DNA of 64,000 nt from Anabaena minutissima FACHB-250 (GTDB lineage Bacteria > Cyanobacteriota > Cyanobacteriia > Cyanobacteriales > Nostocaceae), in contig NZ_JACJRG010000025.1 in NCBI RefSeq assembly GCF_014697125.1, positions 23,089 to 87,088 of the forward strand, given 5' to 3'. The number at the start of each line of letters is the position of its first letter. The stretch's first letter is position 1. The position numbers and the translations under genes were made by a program. Below are positions 1 through 7,484 of the stretch, piece after piece. The notes under the pieces are model-generated. The model had not been told where the DNA came from and ran no database searches. It worked only from the letters and a program-made list of their open reading frames with translations.

Positions 1-74
1 ATCCTATGCAATTATTTATACTTTTTAACCTTTGCAGCTAATAATTTAGCATAGTAAGTACTGAAGAACCATTA

Positions 75-890
75 TTATTCACGGACTACGACCTTCATAC
101 CTACACCTACTTGTTCGTAAAGTAAGCGGACATCAGAGTTACGCATTCTGAGACAACCATGAGAAATTGCTGCTCCTAGGAGATGAATATCTGGTGTACC
201 GTGGAAGCCAATTTCATTACGACCATCCGACCAAAAACCAATCCATCTTTCTCCCAAAGGACTATCAGAACCAGCCGGAAAAACTTTGCCAGTTATGGGG
301 TGTCGCCAGATAGGATCATGCTGCTTATCATTCACTTCAAACGTACCTGTAGGCGTTTCCCAACCCTTCTTACCTACAGCAATTGGGTAACTGGCGATAA
401 CTAAATCTCCCCTATAAACATAGGTGCGGCGATCGCTTAAATCAACTACCACTTGCTTGTTGACCTTGCCTTTTTGGTTAGAAGACTTGTTCTGAGTGAA
501 AATCTGAGAAAATATAGACCTCGGTTGCTCAGAAGTATTGGTCTTTTGTTTTAGTTCTGGGGTTAATAATGGTGATTTTTCGGCTGTGTTAGTCGTTAAA
601 GCTACATTTTTATTAATAGTATCTGAATTATTATTAGACTCCATAGCCGAGGACTTTGTTTGGGAAGCCCTCTGGTTGGTTTTATTTGGAGGTGTAGAAG
701 CACCGAACGCGGTTTCGCCTAAGCCTCCTGCGTAAACATCTCCAGGGCGGCTGGCTATGGTGGAGGCTGGCTTTTTAAACTGCCCTTGCGTTGTAGTAAT
801 GCGCCAATGGATAGCTACCGATAAAATAGCTGTGCCAAAACAGATAAGCATTACCATACGTGCTAGAGATTCATTTTTTACCATTGCCAT
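75..890 (-). CDS. L,D-transpeptidase (YkuD family), membrane-anchored
   Basis: About 271 aa. A hydrophobic segment at residues 10-30 should anchor or export the protein. A low-complexity Ser/Thr/Asn/Gln-rich linker (about 35-140) follows, then a C-terminal YkuD domain. The catalytic signature is visible as HGTPDIHLLG followed by SHGCLRM, whose Cys is the family nucleophile. Members form 3-3 cross-links in peptidoglycan or attach proteins to it, in the periplasm. GTG (893), ATG (890) and ATG (884) are all in frame; I chose the ATG at 890 behind an AGAAG. The gene ends near the window's left edge. Family assignment is firm; the substrate is not shown by the sequence. Confidence 0.9.
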   Translation of the reverse strand: MAMVKNESLARMVMLICFGTAILSVAIHWRITTTQGQFKKPASTIASRPGDVYAGGLGETAFGASTPPNKTNQRASQTKSSAMESNNNSDTINKNVALTTNTAEKSPLLTPELKQKTNTSEQPRSIFSQIFTQNKSSNQKGKVNKQVVVDLSDRRTYVYRGDLVIASYPIAVGKKGWETPTGTFEVNDKQHDPIWRHPITGKVFPAGSDSPLGERWIGFWSDGRNEIGFHGTPDIHLLGAAISHGCLRMRNSDVRLLYEQVGVGMKVVVRE

Positions 891-1162
891 CACTTCTTGT
901 TTATCCCTGACATACTCAGCTTAATAGTTGAAGTCCTTGATTATCCAATTCTTAAGAATTTATAAATTCCTATCTGTTAACTTATAACTCTATTGATAAC
1001 CTTGGGCAAACTAAGGCGATCAAAAAATTTTAACTAATAGACTTGCCAAGAACCACTTTATTGTCTTGGCGTTGCCAAAATGGATTTCTAAATTTTGAAA
1101 TTATCTTGATTGCTCTCCAAGAGTCAGAATAAATCATTAATGGTGTGGGTGGGAGAAAGACT

Positions 1163-1315
1163 ATGTTGGAAAAACTATTATTAGCAGTCACAATTACATT
1201 TGCCCTCAATTTATTTTCTCAAGTCCGCGTGCCTCGTTACACTAATTCTGGTGCTAGTGAGCAACAACATACAGAAACATCAGCAACAGTTTTGGTAACA
1301 AGACCGGAAAAATAA
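1163..1315 (+). CDS. small hypothetical protein with N-terminal hydrophobic segment (50 aa)
   Basis: ATG start eight bases after a GGGAGA ribosome site. The 50-residue product begins MLEKLLLAVTITFALNLFSQ, a plausible signal or membrane segment, and continues with a short polar tail. No family recognised. It stands alone, with non-coding DNA on both sides. The good ribosome site and the signal-like start argue for a real gene; the short length keeps confidence low. Confidence 0.4.
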   Translation: MLEKLLLAVTITFALNLFSQVRVPRYTNSGASEQQHTETSATVLVTRPEK

Positions 1316-1910
1316 CATTTTTTAAGATTACATATCCATAAGATTAGTAATACTAAAGTTACACTGAGTCTTCAAATATCAAACTAGCCAAGTATTTACC
1401 CTGTATAATCGCCTAACATCATAGCAAAGGTTAGACATTTGCCATATTATAGCTGTCTTTATCACCGTTCTTATAATCAAAAATAGATGCTTATAAGTGA
1501 AATTTCTGTCTGCCAGATGACTGAGTTTTTTAATTTGATTGTTAATTACCAAGTTGTCTAATTTACATAATTAGGTATTCAAACAGATCATCCCTACAAT
1601 GTTTATTGTTTAACTTTGAATTGTTAATTGGCTATTCGCTGACATCCCCCGCATAAATCAGAGGAGTTTTACGCATTACGCCTCATAAATTCTAACTAGA
1701 TATTTCTGATGCATATGATACATCATTTGTCAATATTGGATAGTCAGATGAGATGATCTGCACAGACATTTGTCAGATTGCAGTAACGGAGATGATGCAC
1801 CATAATAGTCCAGGCAATTGCTAACTGGGAAAATTGAGATTTTGCGTAATCAGAAATCCAGCCAAAATTTTATAACTCAGTGTTCCAGTCTTCAATCCGT
1901 CCCTTATTCA
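1316..1910. other. intergenic region upstream of the sigma factor gene
   Basis: AT-rich, no supported gene. A sigG frame can be extended back to a TTG at 1818, but that extension contains the ECF promoter at 1911-1938 and has no ribosome site, so I treat it as untranslated. Around 1640-1675 a stretch (GCTGACATCCCCCGC, then AGAGGAGTTTTACGC) recalls IS200/IS605 right ends. This is only a resemblance. Confidence 0.4.
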
Positions 1911-1938
1911 GGAACAAGCTGCCAATTACCAAGTCTAA
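1911..1938 (+). promoter_or_regulatory. candidate ECF-type promoter of the sigma factor gene
   Basis: GGAAC at 1911-1915 and GTCTAA at 1933-1938, separated by 17 bases, match the -35/-10 pattern of RpoE-like ECF sigma factors. The ATG of the sigma gene lies 32 bases beyond the -10 element. This suggests autoregulation and supports the ATG start at 1971. Confidence 0.6.
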
Positions 1939-1970
1939 TAGATAGGGATGATTTACAACCAGTACGATCT

Positions 1971-2627
1971 ATGAGTCAATCGATTACTGTATCCTGGTCA
2001 ACGGGTGATGCGGGGTATTCAGAAGCATCGGTGCAAGTTGACAAACTCTCTAACCACGATTTAATTTTGCGCTGTCAAGCAGGACTGCGCCCAGATCGTG
2101 CTGCGTTTGCAGAACTGTTGCGCCGCTATCAAACCCAAGTTGATAGGGTTTTATACCACCTAGCTCCAGATTGGCCAGACAGAGCTGACTTGGCTCAAGA
2201 AGTGTGGATTCGAGTGTATCGGAATGTTAACCGATTGCAAGAACCATCTAAGTTTAGGGGCTGGTTAAGCCGCATTGCCACCAATTTGTTTTATGACGAA
2301 TTACGGAAGCGGAAGCGGGTTATGAGTCCCTTATCGTTAGATGCTCCCCGTTCAGTAGATGACGGTGAAATGGATTGGGAAATTGCGGGAGATACTCCTG
2401 GGCCAGAGGAAGAACTGACAACAAGAGAATTTTACGAGCAATTGCGTGAGGCGATCGCGGATTTACCCGAAGTATTCCGCACTACCATTGTTTTGAGAGA
2501 AATCGAAGGGATGGCATATGAAGAAATTGCCGAAATCACGGGAGTTTCCCTCGGAACTGTGAAGTCAAGAATAGCCAGAGCGAGAACCCGCTTGCAAACT
2601 CAATTGCAAAACTATCTTGATGCCTAA
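1971..2627 (+). CDS. sigG: ECF (group 3) RNA polymerase sigma factor, SigG type
   Basis: About 218 aa from the ATG at 1971 (MSQSITVSW). Region 2 is seen as LLRRYQTQVDRVLYHLAPDW and DLAQEVWIRVYRN, and region 4 as LPEVFRTTIVLREIEGMAYE and GVSLGTVKSRIARARTRL. A linker separates them, so domain 3 is absent as expected for ECF factors. It would direct RNA polymerase core to stress promoters. The next gene, 158 bp downstream on the same strand, looks like its anti-sigma factor. A matching ECF promoter lies just upstream. I recognise the sequence as close to cyanobacterial SigG; the family is certain, the letter likely. Confidence 0.88.
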   Translation: MSQSITVSWSTGDAGYSEASVQVDKLSNHDLILRCQAGLRPDRAAFAELLRRYQTQVDRVLYHLAPDWPDRADLAQEVWIRVYRNVNRLQEPSKFRGWLSRIATNLFYDELRKRKRVMSPLSLDAPRSVDDGEMDWEIAGDTPGPEEELTTREFYEQLREAIADLPEVFRTTIVLREIEGMAYEEIAEITGVSLGTVKSRIARARTRLQTQLQNYLDA

Positions 2628-2785
2628 TTTACAGTATCTTCACTCTGCCCTATGGCAGAATTTAAGCATTGATTAAGAATTGTGAGGAATGTGGCTCGTG
2701 CCTCTGCCGTCAGGAGAAAAATTTAATTATGCTCTTAGGTTTGCCCACTCCTTTTACCCGTGGATGAATTGCTAATAATGTTAGT

Positions 2786-3394
2786 ATGACTACTGATTCT
2801 CAGTTTAATGATCCTTGTCGGTGGCAAATTCCAAGAGATTTACCAAATGAGATGGCAAAGCATACCAATGAAGCAACGGGTGCTATGGATATGGTGAAGC
2901 GCGATCGCTTTGAATTATTGAGTGCTTATTTAGATGGTGAGGTGACAGCAGCAGAACGTCGGCAAGTAGAAGATTGGTTAGCCAATGATGCCTCTGTTCA
3001 ACGCCTGTATAGCCGACTACTAAAGCTCAGGCAAGGTCTGCGGACTATGCCAGTGCCAACAACCCAAACGACCCCAGAAACGACAGCCGACCAAGTATTT
3101 GTGCGGATTAATCGTCGTTCTAGAATTAAATGGGTATTTGGTGGTGCGGCGATCGCTGCTTGTATGATTGGTGCATTATCTAGCTGGCTGCCAAATCGAG
3201 AATCTGGCATATTGCAACTAGCACAACAACCACAAGCACAACCTACCCAGGCTGCTGCTAAGTCAGAACTATTGCCAATGATCGCCTTGAACAACCCAGT
3301 CATGGAAATTCCCAAGGCAGCAACATCTTCTCCAAAGAAGTTGATCAATCAACCATCATCGGGACTAGGAGAAGTTATCCCAAACATCAACTAA
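2786..3394 (+). CDS. anti-sigma factor-like membrane protein
   Basis: 202 aa. Residues about 37-85 (RFELLSAYLDGEVTAAERRQ, then VEDWLANDASVQRLYSRLLK) match the anti-sigma domain fold, but the usual zinc ligands (HxxxCxxC) are missing: the equivalent stretch reads DWLANDASV. One membrane helix follows at about 117-137 (FGGAAIAACMIGALSSWL), then a Gln/Pro-rich, presumably periplasmic tail. Its place behind the ECF sigma gene supports a role in holding SigG at the membrane. Partner assignment is by context. Confidence 0.8.
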   Translation: MTTDSQFNDPCRWQIPRDLPNEMAKHTNEATGAMDMVKRDRFELLSAYLDGEVTAAERRQVEDWLANDASVQRLYSRLLKLRQGLRTMPVPTTQTTPETTADQVFVRINRRSRIKWVFGGAAIAACMIGALSSWLPNRESGILQLAQQPQAQPTQAAAKSELLPMIALNNPVMEIPKAATSSPKKLINQPSSGLGEVIPNIN

Positions 3395-3401
3395 TCTCCA
3401 T

Positions 3402-3457
3402 GTTTGTAGTCAGCACTTAAGTGCTGATTTTCAGGGCTAAAGTCCTCACTACAAACC
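3402..3457. repeat. interspersed palindromic repeat, GTAGT...ACTAC type
   Basis: The outer arms GTTTGTAGT and ACTACAAAC are perfect inverted repeats. Inside lie TCAGCACTTAAGTGCTGA and AGGGCTAAAGTCCT. It starts 8 bp after the anti-sigma stop codon. Related copies are at 28194-28297 and 42678-42735. It could serve as a transcript end. Confidence 0.75.
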
Positions 3458-3464
3458 CTTAGTC

Positions 3465-3911
3465 TCAGCTATCCTGGAGTGATAGATCACAACCACTCCA
3501 CCAACCATCAGGTAGGAGTAAACCTCCTAGCTTTTTGATTCTTTCTGGGTTCATCAGATATCCCCAAGCCCAACCCAGAGACAAACCCTGGAGATTGTAT
3601 ACTTCCACCTCTTGGCGATTGTAGAGATTTCCTGACATTTGTCTAGTCGGTTGATAATCCTCCAGCTCGTCTAAGACATCTAAAATCCAGGGTTCAGCAA
3701 AAGAGACTAAATATCCGTGGACTAGTTCTTTTCCTATAGTCATAGCTGGGTAGCCCATCGGCAAAGCAAACAGTTGACCCAGAGTGGTGCATCTTTGGGT
3801 ATCTACTACCAGCCCAGCACAGTATTTTTGATAATTGACTTCACCTGGTTTGAGTGTACCGTAGACAAAAACCCGCACTCTCCCAGAAATTTTTGTATGT
3901 AATTCAGCCAT
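3465..3911 (-). CDS. gamma-glutamylcyclotransferase-like (AIG2/GGCT family) protein
   Basis: 148 aa. The family signature VFVYGTLKPGEVNY appears at about residues 14-27, the YGTL motif forming the substrate loop. LFALPMGYPAMT and DELEDYQPTRQM with YNRQEVEVY follow, all typical of the fold. Members cyclise gamma-glutamyl amines and dipeptides, but the exact substrate of bacterial homologues is usually unknown. It stands alone and convergent to the anti-sigma gene. The ATG start agrees with the family's N terminus. Confidence 0.8.
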   Translation of the reverse strand: MAELHTKISGRVRVFVYGTLKPGEVNYQKYCAGLVVDTQRCTTLGQLFALPMGYPAMTIGKELVHGYLVSFAEPWILDVLDELEDYQPTRQMSGNLYNRQEVEVYNLQGLSLGWAWGYLMNPERIKKLGGLLLPDGWWSGCDLSLQDS

Positions 3912-3978
3912 ATCTTTTTTAACCTACAAAAAACCCCTCCTAGAATCTGTAAAGGCTAAGATTCGTTACTTTACAAAA

Positions 3979-4122
3979 CTCAGCAACGGCTAACCGCCGC
4001 GCTACCGCTAACAGCACTCAGCACTCAGCACTCATCACTCATAACTCAGCACTCAGCACCGGCTAAACGCCGCGCTACCGCTAACAGCACTCAGCACTCA
4101 TAACTCAGCACTCAGCACTCAT
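3979..4122. repeat. short tandem repeat block (CAGCACT heptamers) with a duplicated GC-rich module
   Basis: Runs of CAGCACT and AACTCAGCACT heptamers, plus two copies of a module reading CGGCTAAACGCCGCGCTACC (first copy slightly different). The same module is present in opposite orientation at 24962-25116. Typical Nostocales intergenic repeat; it sits in front of leuS. Confidence 0.85.
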
Positions 4123-4185
4123 TTGCCTACCATCATCTACAATATGGAGGCACATAAGATTTACAGTCCAGTAGGAGAATTTTTG

Positions 4186-6807
4186 GTGGATTCCCGATAC
4201 AACCCAGAAGCGATTGAGGAAAAATGGCAAAAAACATGGTTAGAACTTGGCTTAGATAAGACCCCTACAGATAGGAATAAGCCCAAATTCTACGCTCTAT
4301 CCATGTTCCCCTATCCATCGGGCAGCCTGCACATAGGTCACGTCCGTAACTATACAATTACCGATGTGATTGCCCGCCTCAAACGAATGCAAGGGTATCG
4401 GGTACTGCATCCAATGGGATGGGATGCCTTTGGCTTACCCGCAGAAAACGCTGCCATTGACCGTGGCGTACCCCCTTCCCGGTGGACTTATCAAAATATT
4501 GACCAAATGCGGCAACAATTGCAGCGTCTTGGCTTGTCAATTGATTGGGATTGTGAACTTGCCACCTGTTCACCAGACTATTACAAGTGGACACAATGGA
4601 TTTTTTTGCAGTTTTTAGAAGCTGGTTTAGCATACCAACGAGAAGCAGCCGTTAACTGGGATCCTATTGACCAAACTGTATTAGCAAATGAACAGGTTGA
4701 TAATGAAGGACGTTCTTGGCGGAGTGGTGCTAAAGTTGAGCGCAAATTACTCAGACAGTGGTTTTTCAAAATTACCGACTACGCCGAAGAATTATTAAAC
4801 GACCTGGATAAATTGACAGGCTGGCCGGAACGGGTCAAGTTGATGCAGGCGAACTGGATAGGGAAATCTACAGGAGCGTATTTAGAATTTCCTATTGTCG
4901 GCAGCGATGGAAAAATCGCCGTGTATACCACTCGTCCTGATACTGTGTTCGGTGTCAGCTACGTAGTCTTAGCACCAGAACATCCCCTGACTCAGCAAGT
5001 CACCGCTAAAGACCAAAAAGCGGTAGTAGAAGCCTTTATTCAAGAGGTGACAAATCAAAGTGAGTTGGAACGTACCGCCGAAGACAAACCCAAGCGCGGT
5101 GTTCCTACTGGTGGCAAAGTCATTAACCCATTCACAGGGGAAGAAGTACCTATTTGGATTGCCGACTATGTACTGTATGAGTATGGTACTGGGGCGGTTA
5201 TGGGTGTACCTGCCCATGATGCACGGGATTTTAAATTTGCCCAAAGATATGATTTACCCATTGATTTTGTTATCGCTGCCCTAGAAGATGTGGCAGGTTT
5301 TGATTTAAGCCCAACATCAGAAACAGAAGAAGTTACCCAACTAGTTCAGATTGAATATAACGAGGCATACACTGAGCCAGGAATTTTAATCAATTCTGGG
5401 TTGTTTACTGGCATGACTTCCGCAGAAGCCAAATCAGCAATTACTAAATATGCCCAAGAACAAGGTTTTGGTAAAGAACGTATTCAATATCGCTTACGGG
5501 ATTGGTTGATTTCGCGCCAACGCTATTGGGGCGCACCCATTCCAGTTATTCACTGTCCCAACTGTGGGATAGTACCAGTACCAGATGCAGATTTGCCTGT
5601 ACAGTTGCCCGAAGAAGTGGAATTTACCGGCCGTGGTGGTTCACCTTTGGCACAGTTGGAAAGTTGGGTAAATGTGCCTTGTCCTACTTGTGGTACTCCT
5701 GCTAAACGAGAAACTGACACGATGGATACTTTTATTGATTCCTCGTGGTATTTCTTGCGGTTTCCTGATGCTAAAAATCAAAATCAGGTGTTTGCTCCTA
5801 CTAAAACTAATGACTGGATGCCCGTAGAGCAATACGTAGGTGGCATCGAACACGCTATTTTACATTTATTGTATTCCCGGTTTTTTACTAAGGTATTACG
5901 AGATAGAGGTTTATTGAACTTTGATGAACCATTTGAACGCCTGTTAACTCAGGGAATGGTGCAGGGTTTAACTTACCTGAATCCCAACAAGGGGGGTAAA
6001 GATAAATGGATTCCTTCTAATGTAGTCAATCCTAATGACCCCCGTGACCCTCAAACGGGTGAACCATTGCAGCGTCTTTACGCTACTATGTCCAAGTCTA
6101 AGGGTAATGGTGTTGCGCCAGAAGATGTAATTTCTAAGTATGGTGTAGACACAGCGCGGATGTTCATCTTATTCAAAGCACCACCAGAAAAAGACCTGGA
6201 ATGGGATGAGGCGGATGTTGAAGGACAATTCCGGTTTTTAAATCGGGTTTGGCGGTTGGTGACAGATTATGCTGCGGCTGGGGTCTGTCGTAAACAGGCT
6301 CAACTTGCTGATTTGAGTAAGCCAGAAAAGGAATTACGGCGGGCAATTCATACGGCTATCCAAGCTGTAACGGAAGATTTAGAAGATGAGTATCAATTCA
6401 ATACAGCCGTTTCCGAGATGATGAAGTTAAGTAATGCCCTCTCTGATGCTGACTGTCGCAATTCACCAATTTATGCTGAAGGTGTGCAAACTTTGGTGGT
6501 GTTACTAGCTCCCTTTGCGCCACATATTGCTGATGAATTGTGGCATTTATTGGGTAATAGTGGGTCTGTTCATACTCAAACTTGGCCTACTTTTGACTCG
6601 GCTGCTTTAGTGGCTGATGAAATCACGTTGGTGATTCAGGTTAATGGGAAGAAACGCGCTGATTTGCAAGTTCCAGCCCAGGCGGATAAGGCTGAATTGG
6701 AGAAATATGCCCGTGAATCAGAAGCAGTTCAGCGTTATTTGGAAGGAAAAGTAATTAAAAAGGTGATTGTTGTACCTGGGAAGTTGGTCAATTTTGTGGT
6801 TGGTTAG
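4186..6807 (+). CDS. leuS: leucyl-tRNA synthetase
   Basis: Class I synthetase charging tRNA-Leu in the cytoplasm. The HIGH motif reads FPYPSGSLHIGHVRNY and the KMSKS motif MSKSKGNGV. The CP1 editing domain lies between them (TTRPDTVFGVSYVVLAPEHP), and the leucine-specific anticodon and C-terminal domains follow. I chose the GTG at 4186 (VDSRYNPEAIEEKW) because AGGAGA lies seven bases upstream and the protein then starts where LeuRS homologues do. An ATG at 4144 and a TTG at 4123 are in frame upstream. The product is about 873 aa, a normal length. Unlike ValRS in this window it has no CAAD domain. Confidence 0.95.
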   Translation: MDSRYNPEAIEEKWQKTWLELGLDKTPTDRNKPKFYALSMFPYPSGSLHIGHVRNYTITDVIARLKRMQGYRVLHPMGWDAFGLPAENAAIDRGVPPSRWTYQNIDQMRQQLQRLGLSIDWDCELATCSPDYYKWTQWIFLQFLEAGLAYQREAAVNWDPIDQTVLANEQVDNEGRSWRSGAKVERKLLRQWFFKITDYAEELLNDLDKLTGWPERVKLMQANWIGKSTGAYLEFPIVGSDGKIAVYTTRPDTVFGVSYVVLAPEHPLTQQVTAKDQKAVVEAFIQEVTNQSELERTAEDKPKRGVPTGGKVINPFTGEEVPIWIADYVLYEYGTGAVMGVPAHDARDFKFAQRYDLPIDFVIAALEDVAGFDLSPTSETEEVTQLVQIEYNEAYTEPGILINSGLFTGMTSAEAKSAITKYAQEQGFGKERIQYRLRDWLISRQRYWGAPIPVIHCPNCGIVPVPDADLPVQLPEEVEFTGRGGSPLAQLESWVNVPCPTCGTPAKRETDTMDTFIDSSWYFLRFPDAKNQNQVFAPTKTNDWMPVEQYVGGIEHAILHLLYSRFFTKVLRDRGLLNFDEPFERLLTQGMVQGLTYLNPNKGGKDKWIPSNVVNPNDPRDPQTGEPLQRLYATMSKSKGNGVAPEDVISKYGVDTARMFILFKAPPEKDLEWDEADVEGQFRFLNRVWRLVTDYAAAGVCRKQAQLADLSKPEKELRRAIHTAIQAVTEDLEDEYQFNTAVSEMMKLSNALSDADCRNSPIYAEGVQTLVVLLAPFAPHIADELWHLLGNSGSVHTQTWPTFDSAALVADEITLVIQVNGKKRADLQVPAQADKAELEKYARESEAVQRYLEGKVIKKVIVVPGKLVNFVVG

Positions 6808-6851
6808 TTGCTCATACGAGTTATTAGTCTAGTCTAGTAAATTAGTTTTTG

Positions 6852-6873
6852 GAGACGCGATTTATCGCGTCTC
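6852..6873. repeat. interspersed palindrome GAGACGCGAT-TT-ATCGCGTCTC
   Basis: Perfect 10-bp arms around two bases, 45 bp after the leuS stop. Same family as 10664-10690, 41874-41903 and 58523-58549. A hairpin here could end the leuS transcript, though no T-run follows directly. Confidence 0.8.
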
Positions 6874-6971
6874 TACAAAGGGCTTATTTGTTGTATTCTT
6901 TCTGCAAATAGCTAATAAAAATATAGTTATTTAAGTTAAACTTTTGATGTTTTAGCAAGAATTAATAGTAT

Positions 6972-7415
6972 TTAAGAGTCGCTACTAATATCTTTTTGAA
7001 TACCATTTCTTTCACGTTTGAGACTTTCTTCTAAAGCTTGAATTTGCTCACGACGCGCTTCTAATTCTAGTGTGCGGCGTGCTAAATCTTGGTTTTGTAA
7101 AGTTAGAGATTGTCTCCATTGTTCCGCTCTTTCTGCTTCTTGTTGTAAAAATTCTGGGGTGACACCAGTTGTTAGATAAGCTTGCACTAAATATAATACC
7201 CAGTCACAAGCATCTTCCATATGTTCAATATGACCTGTGGCGGAAAGTTCTACTAACACCAGCACTTTTTCGCTGATTGCGTTACTTTTGCCCAGTAAAA
7301 TGAAAGCTTCTTCTGGAATCATTGTCCAAAGGGAATCAGCTTCTTGACGTGCTAATAAGCGTAATTGGTACTGGTTTAAAAATTCATTTTTATGGACTTG
7401 GGCTAGATATAGCAT
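6972..7415 (-). CDS. conserved hypothetical protein with C-terminal coiled coil
   Basis: About 147 aa from the ATG at 7415 (MLYLAQVHKNEF); a TTG at 7439 is also in frame. The first 100 residues look helical and globular (LLARQEADSLWTMIPEEAF). Residues about 100-140 are highly charged with heptad character (RRTLELEARREQIQALEESL), suggesting a coiled coil. I do not recognise a catalytic motif. It lies 69 bp after the valS stop on the same strand and may be cotranscribed. Probably a cyanobacterial family of unknown function. Confidence 0.6.
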   Translation of the reverse strand: MLYLAQVHKNEFLNQYQLRLLARQEADSLWTMIPEEAFILLGKSNAISEKVLVLVELSATGHIEHMEDACDWVLYLVQAYLTTGVTPEFLQQEAERAEQWRQSLTLQNQDLARRTLELEARREQIQALEESLKRERNGIQKDISSDS

Positions 7416-7484
7416 GGCTGTGGCTTTATTCCCATTCAAAATTCAAATCTAGGGTAATGGGAGTCTTCCCATTACCCTTTACAG

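Noticed and set aside
1630..1690. IS200/IS605 end
   Set aside because: Only a short resemblance (GCTGACATCCCCCGC); no TnpA/TnpB gene nearby. The same goes for AGCCCCGTCGTTCTACGACG near 21813.
1818..1970. N-terminal extension of the sigma factor from a TTG
   Set aside because: It has no ribosome site, contains the ECF promoter boxes, and SigG homologues start near MSQS.
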